A stretch of DNA of 43,087 nucleotides, taken from positions 1-43,087 of the forward strand of contig CAUEUD010000004.1 in assembly GCA_959020865.1 (NCBI GenBank). Reading direction: 5' to 3'. This DNA is from Eubacterium limosum (GTDB lineage: Bacteria > Bacillota > Clostridia > Eubacteriales > Eubacteriaceae). The translations under genes and the position numbers were made by a program. This document shows, in pieces, positions 1-7,586 of this stretch; within the stretch, counting starts at the first letter, position 1, and every line of letters begins with the position of its first letter. Below the pieces are notes generated by a model that was given only the letters and a program-made list of their open reading frames with translations, ran no database searches and was not told the origin of the DNA.

Positions 1-1
1 G

Positions 2-370
2 ATCAGAAGTAAAAAACTTGAAGAAATTAATCTGAGAAAAGGCAAAGATGGCTACCGTGTGGTTGTTGGGATGGCAACCTGTGGGATCGCCGCCGGCGCC
101 AGACCTGTTATGGTCAAATTAATGGAAGAAGTGGAAACACAGGGCTTAAAGGACGTTACCGTTGCCCAGACTGGCTGTATTGGTGTTTGCCGTCTTGAAC
201 CCATTGTCGAAGTTTACAATCCGGAAGGTGAAAAGGTTACCTATGTCAAAATGACACCGGAAAAAGTGCAGCGCATTGTGGACGAACATTTGAAAAACGG
301 CAAAGTAGTGGAAGAATACACCATGACCATCGTTGACGGAAAAGTCATCGAACCCGTCAAACAGGCATAA
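2..370 (+). CDS. hydD: HydD-like small subunit of bifurcating hydrogenase (5' end outside window)
   Basis: The reading frame is open to the left edge, so this is a 5'-truncated gene with 122 visible residues; a GTG at 59 is internal. The protein is a thioredoxin-like [2Fe-2S] ferredoxin-fold domain of the NuoE/HydB N-terminal type. Only three of the four usual cluster cysteines are visible, in MATCGIAAG and TGCIGVC; the first position is not Cys. It lies 12 bp upstream of hydB, with hydA following, the same order as the small HydD subunit of the Acetobacterium woodii HydABCD complex, and its size of about 13-14 kDa fits. The subunit would be cytoplasmic. Its role is not established, and whether it binds a cluster is doubtful from the sequence. 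HydC (NuoE-like) would be expected further upstream, outside the window. Confidence 0.75.
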   Translation: MRSKKLEEINLRKGKDGYRVVVGMATCGIAAGARPVMVKLMEEVETQGLKDVTVAQTGCIGVCRLEPIVEVYNPEGEKVTYVKMTPEKVQRIVDEHLKNGKVVEEYTMTIVDGKVIEPVKQA

Positions 371-382
371 GGAGGAAGGTAA

Positions 383-2182
383 ATGGCTTTTAAACGCTCG
401 CAGATTCTGCTTTGTGGTGGGACTGGCTGTACATCTTCCGGCTCCCAGACACTGGTAAAAGAATTCAAAAAAGAACTGATCAAACATGAATTAATGGACG
501 AAGTTGAACTTGTCATAACAGGTTGTTTTGGCCTGTGCGAACTTGGTCCGGTCGTAATCGTATATCCTGAAGGCACTTTCTACAGCCGTGTCGAACCAAG
601 TGACATTCCGGAACTGGTTGAAGAACACCTGGTAAAAGGCCGTCCGCTGGAAAGACTGATCTACTCCGAAAAGAAAGAGGGCGAACATCCGCTTTCAATC
701 AACGAACTCGGTTTTTATAAAAAACAGAAACGTATCGCGCTTGCCAACTGCGGCGTTATCGACCCTGAAGATATTGAAGAATACATTGCTTTTGACGGCT
801 ACATGGCCCTTGAAAAGGTACTGTTCAAAATGACTCCTCAGGAAGTAATCGACGAAGTCAAGGCTTCCGGACTCCGCGGCCGTGGGGGCGGCGGTTTCCC
901 AACCGGTTTAAAATGGCAGTTTGCTTACAACGCCGATTCACCGGACGGCGTTAAATTCGTCGCCTGTAACGCCGATGAAGGGGACCCGGGCGCATTTATG
1001 GACCGTTCCGTTCTGGAAGGCGACCCGCACCGTCTTATTGAAGCCATGGCCATTGCCGCTTACGCCATCGGCGCACAGAAAGGCTATGTCTATGTCCGTG
1101 CCGAATACCCCATCGCGGTCAAGCGTCTCCAGATTGCCATCGACCAGGCAAAAGACTACGGTCTGTTAGGGGAAAATGTCTTTGACACAGACTTCAGTTT
1201 TGACCTGGAAATCCGCCTGGGCGCCGGCGCTTTTGTCTGCGGCGAAGAAACCGCACTCATGAACTCGGTCGAAGGTAAACGTGGCGAACCCAGACCAAGA
1301 CCGCCGTTCCCGGCCAACAAGGGTCTTTTTGAACGCCCGACCGTTCTGAACAACGTTGAAACCTATGCGAATATTCCGACGATTATTTTAGAAGGCGCAG
1401 AATCCTTTGCTTCCGTTGGTACCGAAAAATCCAAGGGAACCAAGGTATTTGCCCTTGGCGGTAAGATCAACAACACCGGTCTTCTTGAAATCCCCATGGG
1501 GACAACCCTCAGAGAAGTTATCTATGAAATCGGCGGCGGTATCCCGAACGGCAAGGCCTTTAAGGCAGCCCAGACAGGCGGCCCCTCCGGCGGATGTATC
1601 CCAAGCTCCGAGCTGGATATTCCCATCGACTATGATAACCTCATCAGCATCGGCGCCATGATGGGCTCCGGTGGTCTCATTGTTATGGATGAAGACAACT
1701 GTATGGTTGACGTTGCCCGTTTCTTCCTCGATTTTACCCAGGATGAATCCTGCGGCAAATGCCCGCCGTGCCGTATCGGTACCAAGCGTATGCTTGAAAT
1801 CCTCGAACGTATCTGCGACGGTAAAGGTGAAGAAGGCGATATCGAACGTCTTGAAGAGCTGGCAGAAGGCATCAAGGCTTCCGCGCTCTGCGGCCTGGGC
1901 CAGACAGCCCCGAACCCGGTATTATCCACCATCAAATACTTCAGAGATGAATATGAAGCCCACATCTACGAAAAGAGATGTCCGGCCGGCGTCTGCCGTA
2001 ACCTGCTGAACTATGTCATCGATGAAGAAAAATGTAAAGGCTGCGGTATCTGCGCCAAGAAGTGTCCGGGCGACGCGATCACCGGCGAAAAGAAAAAACC
2101 GCATGTTATCGACGCGGCCAAGTGCGTGAAATGCGGCGCTTGTATTGAAGCCTGCCCGTTTAACGCCATTACAAAAGCCTGA
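383..2182 (+). CDS. hydB: Bifurcating [FeFe]-hydrogenase, NADH/flavin subunit HydB (NuoF-like)
   Basis: 599 residues, start set by GGAGGAAGG just upstream. Domains in order: an N-terminal thioredoxin-like [2Fe-2S] domain with Cys11, Cys16, Cys48 and Cys52; a NuoF-like NAD and FMN-binding core with the glycine loop GRGGGGFPTG near residue 165; a NuoF-type [4Fe-4S] site (ESCGKCPPC plus a later Cys in ALCGLG); and a C-terminal 2x[4Fe-4S] ferredoxin domain (CKGCGICAKKC and CVKCGACIEAC). The family moves electrons between NAD(H), ferredoxin and HydA, so H2 oxidation can reduce NAD and ferredoxin together in the cytoplasm. It sits between hydD and hydA with 12- and 17-bp gaps, clearly one operon. 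The domain set matches HydB of acetogens and Thermotoga. Confidence 0.93.
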   Translation: MAFKRSQILLCGGTGCTSSGSQTLVKEFKKELIKHELMDEVELVITGCFGLCELGPVVIVYPEGTFYSRVEPSDIPELVEEHLVKGRPLERLIYSEKKEGEHPLSINELGFYKKQKRIALANCGVIDPEDIEEYIAFDGYMALEKVLFKMTPQEVIDEVKASGLRGRGGGGFPTGLKWQFAYNADSPDGVKFVACNADEGDPGAFMDRSVLEGDPHRLIEAMAIAAYAIGAQKGYVYVRAEYPIAVKRLQIAIDQAKDYGLLGENVFDTDFSFDLEIRLGAGAFVCGEETALMNSVEGKRGEPRPRPPFPANKGLFERPTVLNNVETYANIPTIILEGAESFASVGTEKSKGTKVFALGGKINNTGLLEIPMGTTLREVIYEIGGGIPNGKAFKAAQTGGPSGGCIPSSELDIPIDYDNLISIGAMMGSGGLIVMDEDNCMVDVARFFLDFTQDESCGKCPPCRIGTKRMLEILERICDGKGEEGDIERLEELAEGIKASALCGLGQTAPNPVLSTIKYFRDEYEAHIYEKRCPAGVCRNLLNYVIDEEKCKGCGICAKKCPGDAITGEKKKPHVIDAAKCVKCGACIEACPFNAITKA

Positions 2183-2199
2183 TCGGAGGATAAACGACA

Positions 2200-3945
2200 A
2201 TGAGCGATGTAACATTTAAAATAAACAACATGGAAATCACCGTTCCCGAGGGGATTACGGTCTTAGAGGCAGCCAGAAGACACAACATTGATATTCCGAC
2301 ACTGTGTAATTTAAAGGACGTCAATGAAATCGGCGCCTGCCGTATGTGCATGGTAGAGGTAGCCGGCGCGAAAGCGCTCCAGGCCGCCTGTGTTTATCCG
2401 GTAGCGCCTGGTATTGAGGTGTTTACCAACACACCGAGAGCCAGAAAGGCAAGACGCGTTAACCTGGAACTGATTTTATCCAACCACCACCGTGAATGTA
2501 CCACCTGTATCCGCAGCGAAAACTGCGAATTACAGAGCCTGGCAAAAGATCTGGGCATCAGTGACATTCCCTTTGAAGGCGAAAAATCCGGCCACCATAT
2601 TGATGATTTGTCACCGTCCATCGTGCGTGACGAGTCCAAATGCGTGCTGTGCAAGCGCTGTCTGGCCATCTGTAATAAGGTACAGAAAATCGGTGTTCTG
2701 GGCGCTGTAGGCCGCGGTTTTACCTCCCAGGTACAGCCGGTATTCAATAAATCCATTGCGGAAGTCGGCTGCATCAACTGCGGACAGTGTATTGTCAACT
2801 GCCCGGTTGGCGCTCTGAAGGAAAAAAGCGACATCCACCGTGTATGGGACGCTCTGGGCGATCCGACCAAAACCGTTGTGGTTCAGTCCGCACCGGCGGT
2901 AAGAGCCGCACTCGGCGAAGAATTCGGTCTTCCAATGGGTACCAATGTTACCGGTAAACTGGCAGCAGCCCTGAGAAGATTAAATTTTGACGGCGTTTTC
3001 GACACCGATTTCGGCGCTGACGTCACCATCATGGAAGAGGGCACCGAGCTGATCAACCGCGTGAAAAACGGCGGCGTTCTGCCAATGATCACCTCCTGCT
3101 CACCAGGATGGATTAAGATGATCGAAACCTACTATCCGGAAATGATCCCGCATCTCTCCAGCTGTAAATCACCTCAGAATATGACGGGCGCGCTCCTGAA
3201 GAGCCACTATGCCGAAATGAACGGCATTGATCCTAAGGATCTGGTCGTTGTCTCCGTCATGCCGTGTACCGCGAAAAAATACGAGGTACAGCGTGACGAG
3301 CTGAGCGTGGACGGCAATCAGGATGTGGATATCTCCATCACCACCCGCGAGCTGGCCAGAATGATCAAGGAAGCCCGTCTGGATTTCCCGGCACTGCCCG
3401 ACGAAGAATTTGACCCGTATTACGGCGATTATTCCGGCGCTGCTGTTATCTTTGGCGCTACCGGCGGCGTTATGGAAGCTGCGGTCCGTACAGTGGCCGA
3501 CGTCTTAAACGACAAGGATATTCAGAAAATTGACTACGAAGCCGTTCGCGGCGTCGATGGTCTCAAGACCGCAGAAGTGGAAGTAACCCCTGATCTGACT
3601 GTGAAGGTAGCGGTTGCCAGCGGCGGCTCCAACATCCGCAAGGTGATGGAAGGCATTAAGAACGGTGAATTCAAGGATTATCATTTCATCGAACTCATGG
3701 CCTGCCCGGGCGGCTGTGTCAACGGCGGCGGACAGCCCATTATCTCCGCAAAACGGAAAATGGAAGTGGACATCCGTGCCGAGAGAGCAAAAGCCCTTTA
3801 CAGTGAGGACGCCAGTAAGAAATACCGGAAATCGCACCAGAACCCGTCTGTCATCCGGATTTATGACGAATTCCTTGGTGAACCGGGCGGACACAAGGCG
3901 CACGAGCTGCTCCATACCACCTACTCGCAGAAAGCTAAAGTCTGA
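2200..3945 (+). CDS. hydA: Bifurcating [FeFe]-hydrogenase, catalytic subunit HydA
   Basis: 581 residues. An N-terminal plant-type [2Fe-2S] domain (Cys36, Cys47, Cys50, Cys64) is followed by a His/Cys-ligated cluster region (HHREC..C), two [4Fe-4S] motifs (CVLCKRC, CINCGQC) and the H-cluster domain. The three H-cluster signatures are visible: TSCSPGW, MPCTAKKYE and ACPGGCVNGGGQP. The first has Ser where many hydrogenases have the second Cys (TSCCPGW), a position linked to proton transfer in the Clostridium pasteurianum enzyme. The protein makes or consumes H2 and works with HydB. It is the last gene of the operon; a strong terminator follows. The H-cluster maturases HydEFG are not in the window. 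Confidence 0.95.
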   Translation: MSDVTFKINNMEITVPEGITVLEAARRHNIDIPTLCNLKDVNEIGACRMCMVEVAGAKALQAACVYPVAPGIEVFTNTPRARKARRVNLELILSNHHRECTTCIRSENCELQSLAKDLGISDIPFEGEKSGHHIDDLSPSIVRDESKCVLCKRCLAICNKVQKIGVLGAVGRGFTSQVQPVFNKSIAEVGCINCGQCIVNCPVGALKEKSDIHRVWDALGDPTKTVVVQSAPAVRAALGEEFGLPMGTNVTGKLAAALRRLNFDGVFDTDFGADVTIMEEGTELINRVKNGGVLPMITSCSPGWIKMIETYYPEMIPHLSSCKSPQNMTGALLKSHYAEMNGIDPKDLVVVSVMPCTAKKYEVQRDELSVDGNQDVDISITTRELARMIKEARLDFPALPDEEFDPYYGDYSGAAVIFGATGGVMEAAVRTVADVLNDKDIQKIDYEAVRGVDGLKTAEVEVTPDLTVKVAVASGGSNIRKVMEGIKNGEFKDYHFIELMACPGGCVNGGGQPIISAKRKMEVDIRAERAKALYSEDASKKYRKSHQNPSVIRIYDEFLGEPGGHKAHELLHTTYSQKAKV

Positions 3946-3989
3946 CTGCGTCACTGACACAGGTCCCCCATTAATTTAAGATAAATAGA

Positions 3990-4038
3990 TACAATCCTGC
4001 CGGGCGGCAACATCCGGCAGGTTGTATCTTTTTTTGTT
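3990..4038 (+). terminator. Rho-independent terminator of the hyd operon
   Basis: A GC-rich inverted repeat (TACAATCCTGCCGG pairing with CCGGCAGGTTGTA, one bulge) is followed by a run of T. It lies 45 bp after the hydA stop codon. Confidence 0.9.
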
Positions 4039-4041
4039 TTT

Positions 4042-4066
4042 AAAGGGTATCGCCGCGATACCCTTT
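4042..4066. repeat. Palindromic repeat, family 1 (variant AAAGGG type)
   Basis: Perfect 11-bp arms AAAGGGTATCG and CGATACCCTTT around CCG. The inner GTATCG-N3-CGATAC is shared with the other family 1 copies in the window, while the outer bases differ but stay paired. A T-rich stretch follows, so it may also terminate transcription. Confidence 0.8.
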
Positions 4067-4076
4067 GTTTTTTGCT

Positions 4077-4104
4077 TTGAAGTGCCGTTTGTTTGTGATA
4101 GAAT
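4077..4104 (+). promoter_or_regulatory. Probable sigma-A promoter for the HAD gene
   Basis: TTGAAG, 16-bp spacer, TAGAAT, about 30 bp before the HAD start codon and downstream of the hyd terminator. The match is moderate. Confidence 0.5.
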
Positions 4105-4136
4105 AAGGCCATACTACATTAGAAAAGAGAGTGAGC

Positions 4137-4835
4137 ATGATAAATAAGGAACCAGAGCTGGTTATTTTTGATATGGATGGCCTCATGTTCGACACTGAGC
4201 GGCTGAGCCACGAGGCATGGACCCGGACAGGGGAAGAAAATGGCTTTCGCTATACCATGGACATTACAAGGAAGAAGCTGGGGCTGGGTAAAAAAGGCGT
4301 GCGCGCGCTTTTTGTCCAGTATTTTGGAGCCGACGCGCCCATTGAGCGGTGGCACCACCGTTCCCATGAGATCAAGCGGCAGCTTGTCAACGAGCATGGC
4401 GCAGGGATCATTAAGCCGGGGTTGGTCAGCCTGTTAAAATATTTGGATGCGCAGGGGACTAAAACCGCCATCGCGTCCTCCAGCGACCGGGAGATGATCG
4501 ACCACTATCTCAAGATCACCGGGCTTCCCCACCATTTTGACCACATCACCTCCGGCGAGGAGGTCGAAAAGAGCAAGCCGAACCCGGAAATATTTTTAAA
4601 GACCTGCGCAGCCCTGGGTGCAGCTCCGGAGGCGTCCCTGGTGCTGGAGGACGCCTATTCCGGGTTTGAGGCGGCCCGGTCCGGCGGTATCCCGGTGTTT
4701 TTTGTGGAGGACCTGCGGGAGCCGGACCGCCATATTTACGAGGGGGCCGACGGCGTTTTTAAGAATCTGGCAGAAGTGCAGCATTTCCTTGAAAACAGGG
4801 AGGCAGCTGAGTATAATAAAAGTAAACATCTGTAA
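4137..4835 (+). CDS. HAD-superfamily phosphatase (beta-phosphoglucomutase-like)
   Basis: 232 residues from the ATG at 4137, which has GAGAG at good spacing; a GTG at 4131 is possible but too close to the purine-rich site. HAD motif I is FDMDGLMFDTE, motif II is the SSS of IASSSDR, motif III includes the Lys of EKSKPNPEIF, and motif IV is LEDAYSGFEAA. A helical cap sits between motifs I and II, as in the PgmB/GPH-type subfamily I. The family removes phosphate from small sugar or nucleotide phosphates in the cytoplasm; the substrate cannot be read from sequence. The next gene, a secreted 5'-nucleotidase, starts 20 bp downstream, so the two may be cotranscribed. Confidence 0.88.
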   Translation: MINKEPELVIFDMDGLMFDTERLSHEAWTRTGEENGFRYTMDITRKKLGLGKKGVRALFVQYFGADAPIERWHHRSHEIKRQLVNEHGAGIIKPGLVSLLKYLDAQGTKTAIASSSDREMIDHYLKITGLPHHFDHITSGEEVEKSKPNPEIFLKTCAALGAAPEASLVLEDAYSGFEAARSGGIPVFFVEDLREPDRHIYEGADGVFKNLAEVQHFLENREAAEYNKSKHL

Positions 4836-4855
4836 AAGCAGAGAGGAGAGGAAAA

Positions 4856-7165
4856 ATGTTTGAGCGAAAAAAACATCATCTGAGCCAGAGCGTCACAGCC
4901 CTGCTATTGGCCCTGCTGCTTGTTGTCGGCGCGATGCCGGTAACACCGGTCTTTGCCCAGGTGGCAGAAGGCACTGAGGCGGCTCAGGATGGGACAGAAG
5001 TCCTGGAAGAAAACACAGCGGCTGCCGCGGCGGGCGCAGAAGCGGTCATTCCAGCGGAGGAAAACGCGCCGAAAAACCTGACCGTTCTTCACACCAATGA
5101 CATGCACGGCGCGCTGGTCAGCAGCGGTACCAGCACCATCGGAGCGGATGAGACCGCCGGTATCCGGGCAGCCACCGAGAAAACCGAAAACACCCTGCTG
5201 GTGGACGCCGGGGACGCGACCCAGGGCGGCACCCTGGCGGCTCTGAGCCAGGGCGCGGATGTCATTACCCTGATGAACGCGGCAAAATACGACGCAATGG
5301 CTCTTGGCAACCATGAATTTGATTACGGACAGGACGTTCTGTTTGAAAATGTGAGAAACGCGGATTTTCCTGTGCTGTCCGCCAATACGGTTTATAAGGA
5401 TACCGGCCGGCCTATCCTGGAGGGCGTCCCCTACGCGGGCGGCACCCAGACCAACAACGGCCAGTATACCATCGTTGAACGAAATGGCGTAAAGATTGGG
5501 ATTTTTGGCGTCACCACGCCCGAAACCGCCACCAAGACCAACCCAAAAGGCATTGAGGGCATTGCCTTTAATCCGGTAGAACCTGTGGCCCGGGAGATGA
5601 TCGCGACCTTAAAAGCCCAGGGCGCAGAGGTTATTATCTGTCTGGCCCATCTGGGCGTGGACCCGTCCACCAGCAAAGAGAACAGCAGCGTCGGCCTGGC
5701 CGAAGCCCTCGGCGCGGACAGCGGACTGGATATGATCATCGACGGCCACAGCCACACTGTCTATTCAAAAGTAGAGCCTCAAAGCGGTATTTTGATTGAG
5801 CAGACCGGCAGCAGTTCCAAAAATATCGGGAAGATCAGCGTGACCATGGACAATGGCGTCAATACCGTGGCTGGTAAGCTCATCGACGCAGAGGCCGCTT
5901 TCAAGGCCTACAGTCCAGATCCGGCAGTGACCGCTCTGGCAGACCAGCTGGTGGCCGCCAACGAGGAAAAGCTGAAGCCTGTCATCGGCAATACCCAGAC
6001 CGCTCTGTGGGGCGGCTCTATCGGCGATACTGAGATTGCTCGAATCGGTGAGATCAATCTGGGAAACCTCATCGCAGATGCAATGACTGAGGAGGCAAAG
6101 GAGCTGCTGGCAAGCGACGCCTACAAGGACAGCCCCTACAAAAACCTACCCATCGTGGCTCTGGAAAACGGCGGCGGTGTGCGTGCCACCATCAAGCGTG
6201 GTGACATAACCGTGGGCGACAGCATCAACGTGCTGCCCTTTGGCAATACCCTGGCCTTTAAGGAGGTCACCCCGGCCATTCTGTACGAAGCCCTGGAAAA
6301 CGGGGTGAGCAAGGTGGTTTCCCAGGACCCGGAAACCGGGCTGATTACCGGGCAGGGCGGCTGCTTCCCACAGATCAGCGGTATGTCCTTTACCTATGAC
6401 CCTGCTCAGCCAGCCCGAGATACCGAAAAAAATATTGCAGGCAGCCGGGTGAAAGCCATCTACCTGGACGGCAGCAGCGAGCCGCTGAAACGGGAGGATA
6501 CCAGCACGAAGATTGTCCTCTGCTCCAATGATTACGAGATCGCCGGCGGCGACGGCTATGACATGCTGGTGGGTCTGCCCAGCGTGGGTGAGGGCGGAAG
6601 CCTGGAGGAAGTCTTCCGCGACCACCTGACCAGGCTGACTGCAGCGGGCGGCGGCAGTTTTCTTGTGCCCGCCTCCCAGGGAAGAATCCAGACGGCAGGC
6701 GCCTACGTGCCCAAGCCCTACGCGGCTTCGATTAAAGTGTCAGGCCCCGATGAAATGGGCAGCCTGGCCGGGAAAACCGTCGAGTATCAGGTCGACGGCG
6801 GCGCTGTTCAGACCGGCGTTCTGGACGAAAACGGCGCGCTGAGCTTTGACCTTCTTCCAGACGGCCCCCACGGCATCCGAATCGGGGACGCGGACGATGT
6901 GCTGGTCAATAATTACAGCGGCGATATCGCTGTGACCGCGGCAGTGAAGGATAAGCTGACCATCAACGAGACCCCGCAGCCACAGCCGCAGCCTGAGCCA
7001 GAGCCTGTAAAGCCCGAAGCCCAGAACGAACCAGCGGCAGCCAACCCGCATACCGGGATGACGGCCAGTGCCCGGCAGGCCGGCAGCGCGGCTGTGGGCC
7101 TGGTGGTTTTGATCACTGCGGTGGCAGCAGGCGCGTGGCGTCAGCGGAAACAAAAAATCGGCTGA
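4856..7165 (+). CDS. Secreted 5'-nucleotidase/UshA-family metallophosphatase with sortase-like C-terminus
   Basis: 769 residues with a strong GAGAGGAG site before the ATG. The N-terminus has a basic start, a hydrophobic core and AxA-like cleavage near VFAQ, a signal peptide. The calcineurin-like metallophosphatase domain shows HTNDMHG, DAGDATQGG, GNHEFDYG, LAHLGVD and DGHSHT. The 5_nucleotid_C domain shows NLIADAMTEEA, NGGGVRA and VLPFGNTL. A Pro/Gln/Glu-rich linker then leads to NPHTG, a hydrophobic segment and a basic tail, which looks like a variant LPXTG cell-wall sorting signal. The family hydrolyses extracellular nucleotides, releasing nucleosides and phosphate. No sortase is in the window, so covalent anchoring is inference; a plain membrane anchor is the alternative. 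Confidence 0.92.
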   Translation: MFERKKHHLSQSVTALLLALLLVVGAMPVTPVFAQVAEGTEAAQDGTEVLEENTAAAAAGAEAVIPAEENAPKNLTVLHTNDMHGALVSSGTSTIGADETAGIRAATEKTENTLLVDAGDATQGGTLAALSQGADVITLMNAAKYDAMALGNHEFDYGQDVLFENVRNADFPVLSANTVYKDTGRPILEGVPYAGGTQTNNGQYTIVERNGVKIGIFGVTTPETATKTNPKGIEGIAFNPVEPVAREMIATLKAQGAEVIICLAHLGVDPSTSKENSSVGLAEALGADSGLDMIIDGHSHTVYSKVEPQSGILIEQTGSSSKNIGKISVTMDNGVNTVAGKLIDAEAAFKAYSPDPAVTALADQLVAANEEKLKPVIGNTQTALWGGSIGDTEIARIGEINLGNLIADAMTEEAKELLASDAYKDSPYKNLPIVALENGGGVRATIKRGDITVGDSINVLPFGNTLAFKEVTPAILYEALENGVSKVVSQDPETGLITGQGGCFPQISGMSFTYDPAQPARDTEKNIAGSRVKAIYLDGSSEPLKREDTSTKIVLCSNDYEIAGGDGYDMLVGLPSVGEGGSLEEVFRDHLTRLTAAGGGSFLVPASQGRIQTAGAYVPKPYAASIKVSGPDEMGSLAGKTVEYQVDGGAVQTGVLDENGALSFDLLPDGPHGIRIGDADDVLVNNYSGDIAVTAAVKDKLTINETPQPQPQPEPEPVKPEAQNEPAAANPHTGMTASARQAGSAAVGLVVLITAVAAGAWRQRKQKIG

Positions 7166-7181
7166 TGCCATGAGCCGGAAA

Positions 7182-7210
7182 CCAACCCGTATCGCGGCGA
7201 TACGGGTTGG
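7182..7210. repeat. Palindromic repeat, family 1
   Basis: Perfect 13-bp arms, CCAACCCGTATCG and CGATACGGGTTGG, around CGG. It lies 16 bp after the nucleotidase stop codon. Confidence 0.88.
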
Positions 7211-7256
7211 CGTTTCTGGGAAGTAACAAAACGTTACGTCCCGGCTTGTATAAAAC

Positions 7257-7285
7257 TTGACACTTAAAAAAAACTGTGCTATCTT
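7257..7285 (+). promoter_or_regulatory. Sigma-A promoter of the thiS operon
   Basis: TTGACA, 17-bp spacer, TATCTT, with TG just before the -10 box. The start point would fall near 7292, leaving a leader of about 95 nt before thiS. Confidence 0.82.
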
Positions 7286-7303
7286 ATTAAACAGAGTGAG
7301 CAG

Positions 7304-7366
7304 AAAAAGCTTCACGAAGGGGTACACCACCGCGGGTGTAGAACTTCGTGAAGCTTTTTTTGCTTT
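7304..7366 (+). terminator. Terminator-like leader hairpin (probable attenuator) upstream of thiS
   Basis: 16-bp arms (AAAAAGCTTCACGAAG at 7304-7319, its complement at 7344-7359) enclose a symmetric 3x3 internal loop and an inner stem TACACC/GGTGTA with a six-base loop; T runs follow. It lies between the promoter and thiS, so default termination with regulated readthrough is likely. The CTGAGA and GAACCTG blocks of a TPP riboswitch are not present. Confidence 0.7.
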
Positions 7367-7387
7367 TTTAATTTAAGGAGGAAAAGG

Positions 7388-7585
7388 ATGATCACAGTGA
7401 ATGGCAAAGCCTGTCCCTGCTCAGACGGCCTGCGTTTATCCGCTTTTTTAGATCAGGCGGGCTACGAACACAGCCGGGTGGCCGTGGAGCTGAACGGTGA
7501 AATCGTGCCAAAGGCTGGCTATGACACCAGAGAGCTCAGAGACGGCGACCGGATGGAGATCGTCTGCTTTGTGGGCGGTGGCTGA
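7388..7585 (+). CDS. thiS: Sulfur carrier protein ThiS
   Basis: 65 residues with AAGGAGG before the ATG. It is a small beta-grasp, ubiquitin-like protein ending in Gly-Gly-Gly, the tail that ThiF adenylates and that carries sulfur as a thiocarboxylate for thiazole synthesis by ThiG. The internal pattern (MITVNGK at the start, VAVELNGEIVPKAGY in the middle) is typical of ThiS. It is the first gene of the thi operon behind an attenuator-like leader, and thiF follows after one base. The function is well supported by tail, size and context. Confidence 0.94.
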   Translation: MITVNGKACPCSDGLRLSAFLDQAGYEHSRVAVELNGEIVPKAGYDTRELRDGDRMEIVCFVGGG

Positions 7586-7586
7586 G

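Noticed and set aside
7290..7387. TPP riboswitch before thiS
   Set aside because: The conserved CTGAGA and GAACCTG blocks and the P1-P5 layout are missing; only a long hairpin with an internal loop is seen.
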